This document shows positions 37,244 to 44,424 of a DNA stretch of 64,000 nucleotides, piece by piece. This DNA is from an uncultured Pelagibacteraceae bacterium (lineage in GTDB: Bacteria > Pseudomonadota > Alphaproteobacteria > Pelagibacterales > Pelagibacteraceae): positions 1 through 64,000 of the forward strand of contig CACONQ010000003.1 of NCBI GenBank assembly GCA_902628635.1. Reading direction: 5' to 3'. A program made the translations under genes and the position numbers. Position 1 is the stretch's first letter. Each line of letters starts with the position of its first letter. The notes below the pieces were generated by a model. The model ran no database searches. It was given only the letters and a program-made list of their open reading frames with translations, and was not told the origin of the DNA.

Positions 37244-39318
37244 AAGATATTGCAATATTACTTCCTTATAAGGAAAACTTCACTGAAAATAATGCCGGCG
37301 CGGCATCTATATGGGTAAAAGATTATTTAAACAGAAGTAAATTAAAAAAAAGATCAATTGTTTATGGTAATCTTGATGATAAATCTAAACCATTACTAAA
37401 TAATTTTAAAAATCTAAAAATAGGAAGCTCTTTTGTTAAAAAGAATATATCCTATACTGACAAATTATATAAAGAATATCTTAAACATCACTTTAAGATT
37501 ATTGAAATACATAATAGACCTGAGTCACTCCTTTATCTTATAAAAAAAAAAATAAAAGCAAAACTCATATTTGTGTACCATAATAATCCACAAGACTTAC
37601 GTTCCTCATCATCTATAAAAGAAAGAACATTTATTGCAGAAAATACAGATCAAATTTATTTTGTAAGTGGATGGGTTAAGAATAAATTTTTTGAAAATTT
37701 ACCATATAAACACCGAAATAATTGTGAAATTTTATATCCGGCTATTAGTCCTATCAAAAAATTTCCCAAAAAAGAAAATGTAATTATTTTCACAGGAAAA
37801 CTAAATTCCTCAAAAGGTTTTGATATATATGGGAAGTCAGTTATTAAGATTTTAGATAAATTTAAAAATTGGAAAGCCATGGCAATCGGTAACGAACCAA
37901 GAGAAAAATTTAATTTTAAACATAATCGGTTAAAGATTTTAGATTGGGTAAATCATAATAAAATTTTAAATTATTATAAAAAAGCATCAATTTCTGTAGT
38001 TCCATCAAGGTGGCAAGAACCTTTTGGAAGAACTGCCATGGAATCTGCTGCTTTTGGGTGCGCAACCATAACTTCAAAAAAAGGTGGTCTTCCAGAAACT
38101 TTTGAAAATTCATTATTTATTAATAAAATAAACGAACATGAGTTATACAATCTTATAAAAAAACTTGTTATAAACGTCGATTATAGGAAAAAAATACAAA
38201 AAATTAATTGGAAAAATGTAAAGCATAAACTTTCAGAACATGTTAACAAAATTGATAGTTTAAAAAATTTTTATTTAAATTCCAATTTTAATTTCAATAA
38301 AGGTTCAAAATTAAAAATTTTACATATATCAACGTTTGATGAGAGAAGTGATCACAGATTATTTAATATATCTATAGCCAATAAAATCAGTAAAGGTTTT
38401 ATAAGAAATGATCATGATGTAATTAATTTTAGCTATAGAAACTATTTAACAAAGAATTTCGTTACAAAAAAAAATAGTTTAATTAACGAAAAAATAACAA
38501 ATATAACAGAAAATTATCGTCCAAATTTGATAGTTCTTGGTCATAATAATATTTTAGAAAATAAAACATTATCCAACATAAAATCAAAATATAATTCAAA
38601 AATAGTTTTATGGTATGAAGATGCACTTGGTCAAAAAGGTGAGGGACCAAATTGGAAAAATAATTTAAATCTAATTGAAAATAACAGTCATTTAATAGAT
38701 CAATATTACCTCACTACGCACCCAGATGAAATCAAGACAAAAATACAAAAAAATAAGCTAAACTATTTACCGATTCCAGTAGATCCAAATATCGAAAATC
38801 TCAAAATTTATAATTATAAAAATAGATTTAAAGATTTATTTTTTGCACTTAGTCATGGAGTTAATTTTGGAAGACTTAAAAAGGGTAAGAGTGACGAACG
38901 TGAGAGTTTTATTAGTAGTTTGATGCAACTATTTCCAAATTTTAAATATAATATTTTAGGTATTTCAAATGAATTACCAAAATGGAATTATAATTTTTAT
39001 AAAGAATTAGCTAAATGTAAAATGTCATTAAACTTAAGTAGAGGAAAGCCCTTAAAATATACTTCAAGCAACCGTATTGCAGCGCTAATAGGAAATGGAA
39101 TATTTACATTTATTGATATCAATACAAAATTTAACGATTTTTTTAATGATAATGAGGTTGGATTTTACAAAAATGTAAATGACTTAGGTAATAAAATAGA
39201 ATTTTTACTAAGATATCCAAAAAAAATTAATGAATATGGTAAACGAGGTAAGGAAAAATATTTTAAATTATTTAATAATAAAATTATTACAAAAAAAATA
39301 ATTGAAAATACTTTTTAA
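37240..39318 (+). CDS. Two-domain glycosyltransferase (GT4 plus CgeB-like)
   Basis: A 692-residue protein with two glycosyltransferase halves. Residues about 1-340 are GT4-like: IIFTGKLNSSKGFD nucleotide-sugar loop and VPSRWQEPFGRTAMESAAFG with the EX7E-type acidic residues. From about 350 a second unit begins (LKILHISTFDERSDHRLF), with the late segment KMSLNLSRGKPLKYTSSNRI typical of CgeB/GT1-like proteins. It may add two sugars in sequence. A purely bifunctional role is inference. Very AT- and Asn/Lys-rich. Its end overlaps the minus-strand dehydrogenase gene by 4 bases. Confidence 0.8.
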   Translation: MKDIAILLPYKENFTENNAGAASIWVKDYLNRSKLKKRSIVYGNLDDKSKPLLNNFKNLKIGSSFVKKNISYTDKLYKEYLKHHFKIIEIHNRPESLLYLIKKKIKAKLIFVYHNNPQDLRSSSSIKERTFIAENTDQIYFVSGWVKNKFFENLPYKHRNNCEILYPAISPIKKFPKKENVIIFTGKLNSSKGFDIYGKSVIKILDKFKNWKAMAIGNEPREKFNFKHNRLKILDWVNHNKILNYYKKASISVVPSRWQEPFGRTAMESAAFGCATITSKKGGLPETFENSLFINKINEHELYNLIKKLVINVDYRKKIQKINWKNVKHKLSEHVNKIDSLKNFYLNSNFNFNKGSKLKILHISTFDERSDHRLFNISIANKISKGFIRNDHDVINFSYRNYLTKNFVTKKNSLINEKITNITENYRPNLIVLGHNNILENKTLSNIKSKYNSKIVLWYEDALGQKGEGPNWKNNLNLIENNSHLIDQYYLTTHPDEIKTKIQKNKLNYLPIPVDPNIENLKIYNYKNRFKDLFFALSHGVNFGRLKKGKSDERESFISSLMQLFPNFKYNILGISNELPKWNYNFYKELAKCKMSLNLSRGKPLKYTSSNRIAALIGNGIFTFIDINTKFNDFFNDNEVGFYKNVNDLGNKIEFLLRYPKKINEYGKRGKEKYFKLFNNKIITKKIIENTF

Positions 39319-40304
39319 ACAATTTTTTTTAAAGTTTTAAGAATTTTTAATGCAAAAGAAATATTTGTTATAGGCTTTTTATTTTTTTTAATACAATTAA
39401 AAAAATAATTAATTTCGTCATACAAACTATCGTTTTGCTTTACTTTTGGAGTGAAATTTTTTCCAAGATAAATTTTGGCTTTTCTATTAAAAAATTTATT
39501 GTCAAAATAGGAAATATTTGGGTATTGTGCGTATTTATTAAATATTTTAATTTTATTATCAGTGTCCATCTCATTGAATAGTAACATTTTTTTGTTAGTT
39601 ATTATTGTAAAACGTCTTATCTTATCTGGATTTAACCAACTATTATTAATATCAATAAAGAAATTTTTGAATTTAAAACTCAAATTAGAAATATCTGCAA
39701 TGTTTTTTTTTAATATTGAATAACTAGAATTTTTTATTAGTTTGGGTAATTTATTAAATATATATAAAAATATACTTAAATCATGTGAAGAAAGATCGTA
39801 AGCGGCATTTACATCACTGCGTATCGGACCTAAATTTTGTCTTTGAAATTTCATATATAAAATTTTTCCATTTTTATTTGACGAAATATATTTTTTAATA
39901 AATTTAATATTATTATTAAATAAATAGATGTAACCAAACATTAATATTTTTTTATGATTTAGTTTTTTTATTTTTTTTAAATCTGAGTAACTTTTTAATC
40001 CTGGTTTTTCAATAAATATATTTTTGTTATTTTTGATACATAATTTTAAAAGATTATAATTTTTATTAGGTGGAGTTGCCAAAATAACATTTTGTATTTT
40101 TTTGTCATTAAGAATTGTTTTTAATTTCTTAACAATAATAAATTTATTTAGGTACCTTTTTTTTAAAATGATCGAATTTAAATGTTTTTCATCATAAATT
40201 ATAATTTTATTTTTTTTTATTTTAGAGAGAACTTTAGCTATATTTGTGCCCCAATAACCACATCCAATTAAGGCTGTATCATAATTTATTGTATCAATAT
40301 TCAT
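39315..40304 (-). CDS. Gfo/Idh/MocA family oxidoreductase
   Basis: A 329-residue NAD(P)-dependent sugar dehydrogenase-like protein. The N-terminus has the Rossmann motif IGCGYWGTNIAKVLS, then ILATPP and the EKPG motif (IFIEKPG) where the catalytic Lys sits; a C-terminal substrate domain follows. In glycan clusters such enzymes make or remodel UDP- or GDP-sugars. It is on the opposite strand to its neighbours. Substrate unknown. Confidence 0.85.
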   Translation of the reverse strand: MNIDTINYDTALIGCGYWGTNIAKVLSKIKKNKIIIYDEKHLNSIILKKRYLNKFIIVKKLKTILNDKKIQNVILATPPNKNYNLLKLCIKNNKNIFIEKPGLKSYSDLKKIKKLNHKKILMFGYIYLFNNNIKFIKKYISSNKNGKILYMKFQRQNLGPIRSDVNAAYDLSSHDLSIFLYIFNKLPKLIKNSSYSILKKNIADISNLSFKFKNFFIDINNSWLNPDKIRRFTIITNKKMLLFNEMDTDNKIKIFNKYAQYPNISYFDNKFFNRKAKIYLGKNFTPKVKQNDSLYDEINYFFNCIKKNKKPITNISFALKILKTLKKIV

Positions 40305-40334
40305 TATTTTGTATTAAATAATTATAATTTAGAA

Positions 40335-41219
40335 ATGCAGTTTTCAATAATAATACCCACATTTGAAAATCATAAATATCTCAAAACATCTATTAATTCT
40401 ATTAAAAAGAATTCGAAATTTAATCATGAAATTATTGTACATATAAATGGAAAAGATAAAGAAACTGAAAATTTCTTAATTAATTCAAACATAAAATGTA
40501 CGAAAACCGAAAAGAACATTGGTTTATGTAGTGGTGTAAATATAGCAGCCAGTAAATCCAGACATGATTTTATAGTTTATGCACATGATGATATGTATTT
40601 TTGCCCGGATTGGGACACCCATTTAATAAATGAGATTAGTTTAATAAAACATAAAAAATTTTACTTTTCATCAACACAAATTTCACCCTCAAAACCACTT
40701 AAAGGATCAGTAACAAACCATATTTCTTTCGATTGTGGTGAAGATATTGAAAGCTTTAATGAGAAAAAATTAATCGAAAACTACAAAAGTTTAGAATTTC
40801 ATGATCTACAGGGATCTCACTGGGCACCTCATATCATGACACGAAAAATGTGGTCTGAAATTGGTGGTTTTAGTGAAGAATTTAACCCAGGATTTGGATC
40901 TGATCCCGATCTAAATATGAAAATGTGGAAAAATGGAGTAAGAATTTTTAAAGGAGTTAATAAATCCCGTGTTTATCATTTTGGCTCACAGACTACGAGA
41001 AAAAATAAAGATATAATTAGAAATAATGCAAATAATACTTTTTTATTAAAGTGGGGGATATCAATTGAATTTTTTGTCAAGTTTTACCTGAAGAGAGGAT
41101 TGAAATATATTAAGCCACTTGATGAATTTAAATTATCGGCAAATAATATTATTCCTTATATTTTATGTAAATTTAAATTTTTATTGATTAAATTGTTTTA
41201 CAAAAATGGAAAAAACTAA
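40335..41219 (+). CDS. Family 2 glycosyltransferase
   Basis: A 294-residue GT-A fold enzyme. It opens FSIIIPTFENHKYLKTSI, has the metal-binding acidic segment AHDDMYF (DxD type), and later the WAPHIMTRKMWSEIGGFSEEF acceptor region with GSDPDLNMK. It forms a glycosidic bond from a nucleotide sugar to an unknown acceptor. It diverges from the dehydrogenase gene across 30 bases, and its end overlaps the GT11 gene by 14 bases, so the two are probably coupled. Confidence 0.88.
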   Translation: MQFSIIIPTFENHKYLKTSINSIKKNSKFNHEIIVHINGKDKETENFLINSNIKCTKTEKNIGLCSGVNIAASKSRHDFIVYAHDDMYFCPDWDTHLINEISLIKHKKFYFSSTQISPSKPLKGSVTNHISFDCGEDIESFNEKKLIENYKSLEFHDLQGSHWAPHIMTRKMWSEIGGFSEEFNPGFGSDPDLNMKMWKNGVRIFKGVNKSRVYHFGSQTTRKNKDIIRNNANNTFLLKWGISIEFFVKFYLKRGLKYIKPLDEFKLSANNIIPYILCKFKFLLIKLFYKNGKN

Positions 41220-42108
41220 AAAAAAATTAATTGTAAGAATAGCTGAAGGCCTCGGTAACCAATTATTTATGTATGCAAATGGCTATGCTTTATCAAAAAA
41301 ATACAATTGCGACTTATATATAGATGATACTTCGGGATATTTTAAAAAAAAAAATAAAAATAGAAGTTATGAGTTAGATAATTTTTTAATTGAGTCTAAT
41401 ATTGCAGATAATAATCTTAAATACGATACATATATTAGAGATATTCGAAGAAAAATTAAAAAAAAATTAGATTTTTTTGGAAAAAAGAAATTCCTTCTTG
41501 AGTCAAAAAATAGTACAAAAAAAACTGCATTTAATAAGATAGACCTTAATGATTATTCAGATAAAATTTATATTGAAGGTCATTATGAGTCTGAAAAATA
41601 TTTTATTGATTATAAGAAAGAAATTATTCAATTTTTTAAGATAAAAAAAGAAAAAGTTGATATAAATAATAGATACAAAAAAGACATTGATAATTCAAAT
41701 TCGGTATCAATTTGTATTAGACAGAATAGATATTCAGAAGGAAAATATAAGGACCACAATAAATCCAATAAATTTACTAAAGATACAATAGATTATATTT
41801 ACAAATCCATTGAACATATAAAAAAAAACGTTGAAAAACCAAAATTCTTTATATGGTCCAATGATTTATCCAATCTTAGTGATTATTTTAATCGGGATGA
41901 GTGTATTTTTATTGATAATAAAAAAAATAAATCTGTAAACGATTTCTATTTATTTAATTTTTGTAAGCATTTCATTGTTGGTCCAACGTCTTTTCATTGG
42001 TGGGGCGCTTGGTTGAATGAAAATCCAAATAAAATTTGTATTAGACCTTCAAATTTAAATCCATCCAATAATATTGATTTTTGGCCTGAAAATTGGATCT
42101 CAATTTAG
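41206..42108 (+). CDS. Family 11 glycosyltransferase (alpha-1,2-fucosyltransferase-like)
   Basis: A 300-residue protein with the GT11 hallmark motifs: AEGLGNQLFMYANGYAL at the N-terminus, CIRQNRYSE with the conserved Arg-containing donor loop, and VGPTSFHWWGAWL near the C-terminus. GT11 enzymes move fucose from GDP-fucose to galactose. No GDP-fucose synthesis genes lie in the window, so the true donor cannot be told from context. The last 4 bases overlap the integrase gene on the other strand. Confidence 0.88.
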   Translation: MEKTKKKLIVRIAEGLGNQLFMYANGYALSKKYNCDLYIDDTSGYFKKKNKNRSYELDNFLIESNIADNNLKYDTYIRDIRRKIKKKLDFFGKKKFLLESKNSTKKTAFNKIDLNDYSDKIYIEGHYESEKYFIDYKKEIIQFFKIKKEKVDINNRYKKDIDNSNSVSICIRQNRYSEGKYKDHNKSNKFTKDTIDYIYKSIEHIKKNVEKPKFFIWSNDLSNLSDYFNRDECIFIDNKKNKSVNDFYLFNFCKHFIVGPTSFHWWGAWLNENPNKICIRPSNLNPSNNIDFWPENWISI

Positions 42109-43058
42109 ATTTTTATTTTGTTAAGCGCATTATTTTTAAATATATTTGCCTCTCTAATATATCTCCTAACCATTTGTGTAGTTTTATGACCTGTCATAGC
42201 CATTATGCTTCGCTCATCTGCGCCTGAATCTGCAGCTACTGTTGCAAAACCCGACCTTAAACTATGGCCTGAAAAATTTTTGTTTTCGATACCTGCTAAT
42301 TTTAAATACTCTTTCATTAATAAAACTACAGATTGGTCAGTTAATCTTTTGTCTGTTAATGACAAACCTTTAGAAAATCTTCTAAAAATAGGTCCAGACT
42401 TTATTTTAGAAATCTCTAACCATTTTTTTAGATTTGTAACAGGACAGTAAATTTCATTATCAAAGTAGGGTAGTCCTTTAGTCATTCCTTCTCCGAATTG
42501 GTCAGTTTTTGATCTTTTAATAGTGATTTTAAGACCCTCAGGAACAAATTCTAAATCCTCATGATCAATTGAAATAAGCTCAGTTCTTCTAAAGCCTCCT
42601 CCAAAGCCAATTAAGATTATTGATTTGTCTCTAAGTTTTTTTATTTCCTCGGTTTTTTGTTCATTTATTACATCAATAATTGATTTTAAATGATTGATTA
42701 ATATAGGTTTTTTACCTTTCTGAATACTTCCTTTAACCCTTCTTATCCCCATTAAATTTTCAACAATGATTGGATGTTTTGTGTCTAGATAATGCCCTTT
42801 AAGTCTATGAACCATGCTTATTGAAACTAATCTTCGTCTTAAGGTGCTTATTTTTGATTTCTTAGAAAGATACGTTAGGTACAAAGAAACTATTTTTGGC
42901 TCTGTTGGTAATGAATTAAATCCATGCTTTGCACAAAAAGCTCCGAAGTCTTTAAAATCAGATTTATAAGCTCTTAAAGTATTGTTTGCCTTAGAGCTTT
43001 TAAGGTTATTTAAAGTTGCCTCATGAAGCGATTTTAAATCTGTTGTCAGTTCATTCAT
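42105..43058 (-). CDS. Tyrosine recombinase, Cre/Xer-like
   Basis: A 317-residue site-specific recombinase. The N-terminal SAM-like core-binding domain spans residues 1-120. The catalytic set is Arg157 in GFRRTEL, Lys184 in RSKTDQ, His265 and Arg268 in SGHSLRSG, His291 in MTGHKT and nucleophile Tyr300 in RRYIRE. The motif SGHS followed by an Arg and the spacing to the Tyr resemble Cre. There is no arm-binding domain of the lambda type. A 14-7-14 inverted repeat lies 3 bases upstream of its start. It forms the right end of the glycan island and could be either an island integrase or a chromosomal resolvase. Confidence 0.93.
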   Translation of the reverse strand: MNELTTDLKSLHEATLNNLKSSKANNTLRAYKSDFKDFGAFCAKHGFNSLPTEPKIVSLYLTYLSKKSKISTLRRRLVSISMVHRLKGHYLDTKHPIIVENLMGIRRVKGSIQKGKKPILINHLKSIIDVINEQKTEEIKKLRDKSIILIGFGGGFRRTELISIDHEDLEFVPEGLKITIKRSKTDQFGEGMTKGLPYFDNEIYCPVTNLKKWLEISKIKSGPIFRRFSKGLSLTDKRLTDQSVVLLMKEYLKLAGIENKNFSGHSLRSGFATVAADSGADERSIMAMTGHKTTQMVRRYIREANIFKNNALNKIKI

Positions 43059-43061
43059 ATA

Positions 43062-43096
43062 ATTACTATTGATAACAATTAATTATCATTAGTAAT
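43062..43096. repeat. 14-7-14 inverted repeat, candidate recombinase core site
   Basis: Left arm ATTACTATTGATAA (43062-43075), spacer CAATTAA (43076-43082), right arm TTATCATTAGTAAT (43083-43096). Arms match at 13 of 14 positions. Arm and spacer sizes fit a two-protomer recombinase core site (loxP is 13-8-13 and dif is 11-6-11), and the inner ends ATAA/TTAT recall dif. The position just before the recombinase ATG would also suit an autoregulatory operator. Activity is inferred. Confidence 0.6.
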
Positions 43097-43140
43097 ATAT
43101 TAAGTGATTTTAAATGTCAATAGTTTAATTTAAAAAATAT

Positions 43141-43317
43141 ATGGGTTCAATTGATGGTGAAATACCAGCTTCATTTTTTTTTATAATATCGTTAGGTTTT
43201 ATATTGTTAAGTTACATTCAATATAAAAAAACTGGAAAAAGTATTGAGACAATATTTTTATCTATTATGGCTATATTATTTGTAATTAGCTATTTTATTC
43301 TAATCTTTTATCGTTAA
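43141..43317 (+). CDS. Small membrane protein, 58 residues
   Basis: ATG 43141 to TAA 43317. The 58-residue product begins MGSIDGEIPASF, then has two hydrophobic helices (about residues 12-25 and 38-56) separated by a basic loop QYKKTGKS. I do not recognise the family. Codon usage and hydrophobic layout look like a real gene, and a second tiny membrane gene follows 10 bases later on the same strand. Lies between the recombinase and the structured RNA. Confidence 0.55.
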   Translation: MGSIDGEIPASFFFIISLGFILLSYIQYKKTGKSIETIFLSIMAILFVISYFILIFYR

Positions 43318-43327
43318 ATTAAAAAAT

Positions 43328-43492
43328 ATGATTAAGTATTTAATTCCAGCAATATTAATAGTTATAATCGCATTTATACTTCTTTTTAAATGGCCAGTTG
43401 TTGATGAAAAAAATAAAAAAAAAATAAGTCTTACATTATTATTCAGCACAATTTTCTTAATTGTTGCTTTAGTTGCTTTGTTAATTGATTAA
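43328..43492 (+). CDS. Small membrane protein, 54 residues
   Basis: ATG 43328 to TAA 43492. The product starts MIKYLIPAILIV and has two hydrophobic helices with a lysine-rich loop (DEKNKKKISL). It has the same helix-loop-helix design as the preceding 58-residue protein. No family recognised. Together the two may form a paired small membrane complex, which is inference. Confidence 0.55.
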   Translation: MIKYLIPAILIVIIAFILLFKWPVVDEKNKKKISLTLLFSTIFLIVALVALLID

Positions 43493-43548
43493 AATTATCC
43501 CCATTATTCCCACCTGTTAAAAACTTAATAAATTCAACGATAAAGTGA

Positions 43549-43554
43549 TATATT
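43549..43554 (+). promoter_or_regulatory. Candidate -10 box for structured RNA/ogt transcript
   Basis: TATATT at 43549-43554 is preceded at 18 bases by the weak -35 candidate TTAATA (43525-43530). Transcription would start at about 43560, some 25 bases before the first RNA hairpin. AT-rich context makes such matches frequent, so this is tentative. Confidence 0.35.
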
Positions 43555-43569
43555 CAACCTTCCCTATTT

Positions 43570-43768
43570 GGTATTGTTAGATGAATTAAGGGGCAACCCT
43601 TAACTGGCCGACTGGGGAAAGGCCGAGAGGACCAAGCCCAGGGGGCAGAAAGCTCTACGGAGTAGCGCTAAAATCGTAGGGCGGAAGGCATGGCGGTAGC
43701 GCAATCAACGACGTGCCAAAACTACTGTTCTTTGCACCCTAAAAAGTGCAAGGAAACAGGGGTTTTTC
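43570..43768 (+). ncRNA. Highly structured RNA, candidate leader or ncRNA
   Basis: A locally GC-rich stretch with many pairings. H1: TTAAGGG/CCCTTAA (43586-43603) closed by a GCAA tetraloop. H2: GGCC/GGCC (43606-43609 with 43621-43624). A pseudoknot from the H2 loop: CTGGG (43612-43616) with CCCAG (43637-43641). H4: CTACG/CGTAG (43655-43659, 43675-43679). H5: GGCATG/CGTGCC (43687-43692, 43712-43717). A kissing pair between loops: GCGCTA (43665-43670) with TAGCGC (43697-43702). H6: 13 bp with one bulge (43725-43737 with 43746-43759), then TTTTT at 43763. The ogt-like ATG is at 43772 and AGGGG (43758-43762) may be its SD, so this may be a cis-regulatory leader. It does not look like tmRNA, RNase P RNA or SRP RNA. 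Confidence 0.7.
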
Positions 43769-43771
43769 TTC

Positions 43772-44056
43772 ATGAAAGGTACTAGATTTCAAATTAAAGT
43801 CTGGAATTACTTAAAATTAATACCTAAAGGTTCGGTAAAAACCTATAAACAGGTGGCAATAGCAATAAATAGCCCTAAATCTGCTAGAGCAGTTGCCAAT
43901 GCCTGCGCAAAGAACCCATACGCACCTAAAATACCTTGTCATAGAGTAATAAGATCTGATGGCGGTCTAGGTGGATATTCAGGTTCTGGGGGCATTAAAA
44001 CGAAGAAAAAGCTACTTAAAAATGAGGGTTTTTTGCCAAAAAAGGCGCATTTTTAA
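43772..44056 (+). CDS. Minimal alkylguanine-DNA alkyltransferase (DNA-binding domain only)
   Basis: A 94-residue protein that equals the C-terminal domain of O6-alkylguanine-DNA alkyltransferases (Ogt/Ada-C). The acceptor motif PCHRV is intact (Cys56), with the arginine finger region SARAVANACAKNP and the glycine loop GGLGGYSGSGG. The usual N-terminal domain (about 80 residues) is missing. Alkyltransferase-like (ATL) proteins have Trp in place of the Cys; this one keeps Cys, so it could transfer alkyl groups. The gene begins 4 bases after the U tract of the structured RNA. Confidence 0.85.
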   Translation: MKGTRFQIKVWNYLKLIPKGSVKTYKQVAIAINSPKSARAVANACAKNPYAPKIPCHRVIRSDGGLGGYSGSGGIKTKKKLLKNEGFLPKKAHF

Positions 44057-44424
44057 ACACTTTTTTGTTATTAATAAAAATTCATTAATGTTTTTTAATA
44101 TTTCACCCTTTAGTTGTACTATAAAACACAAAATGCTTAAATAAGACCCTCCAATGGCCTTTTAAACGCTATATTCCATATCTGCAATTCTATTGAATTT
44201 TACCCATTTTATATTGATAAATTGACCTTCTTTAATTCATAAAATTAAATTTCGATGGATTAAATATAAGAGAATAACTTAATACTTAAATTATTCAAAG
44301 TTTTAGAAATATTTTACATGAATTTTAATTATTTTATCTAATTTTACTTACTTTTTATATAAAATATATTAATTAATTTAAGCAGTAATTACACATATTT
44401 ACATTATAATATTAAAGTAAAATA
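44057..44424. other. Non-coding AT-rich gap at strand switch
   Basis: About 370 bases with no convincing gene on either strand. It is extremely AT-rich with short runs of A and T, stop codons in all frames, and no strong palindrome or RNA signature. It lies between the end of the + oriented half and the start of the - oriented half of the window, so both flanking genes converge here. Confidence 0.7.

Noticed and set aside
43570-43768. tmRNA, RNase P RNA or SRP RNA at the structured RNA locus
   Set aside because: No terminal CCA, no tag-peptide reading frame and no tRNA-like arms for tmRNA. The GAGGAAAGTC and ACAGAA cores of RNase P are missing. The 4.5S tetraloop region GGAAG...GCAGC is not in a symmetric stem. 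A stretch vaguely like the RNase P GGTGCGGTAAGAGCGC region occurs but lacks the rest.
44057-44424. Second recombinase attachment site or a gene in the strand-switch gap
   Set aside because: No copy of the 43062-43096 repeat or of the tRNA-Glu 3' end is visible in this interval, and no reading frame of useful length.
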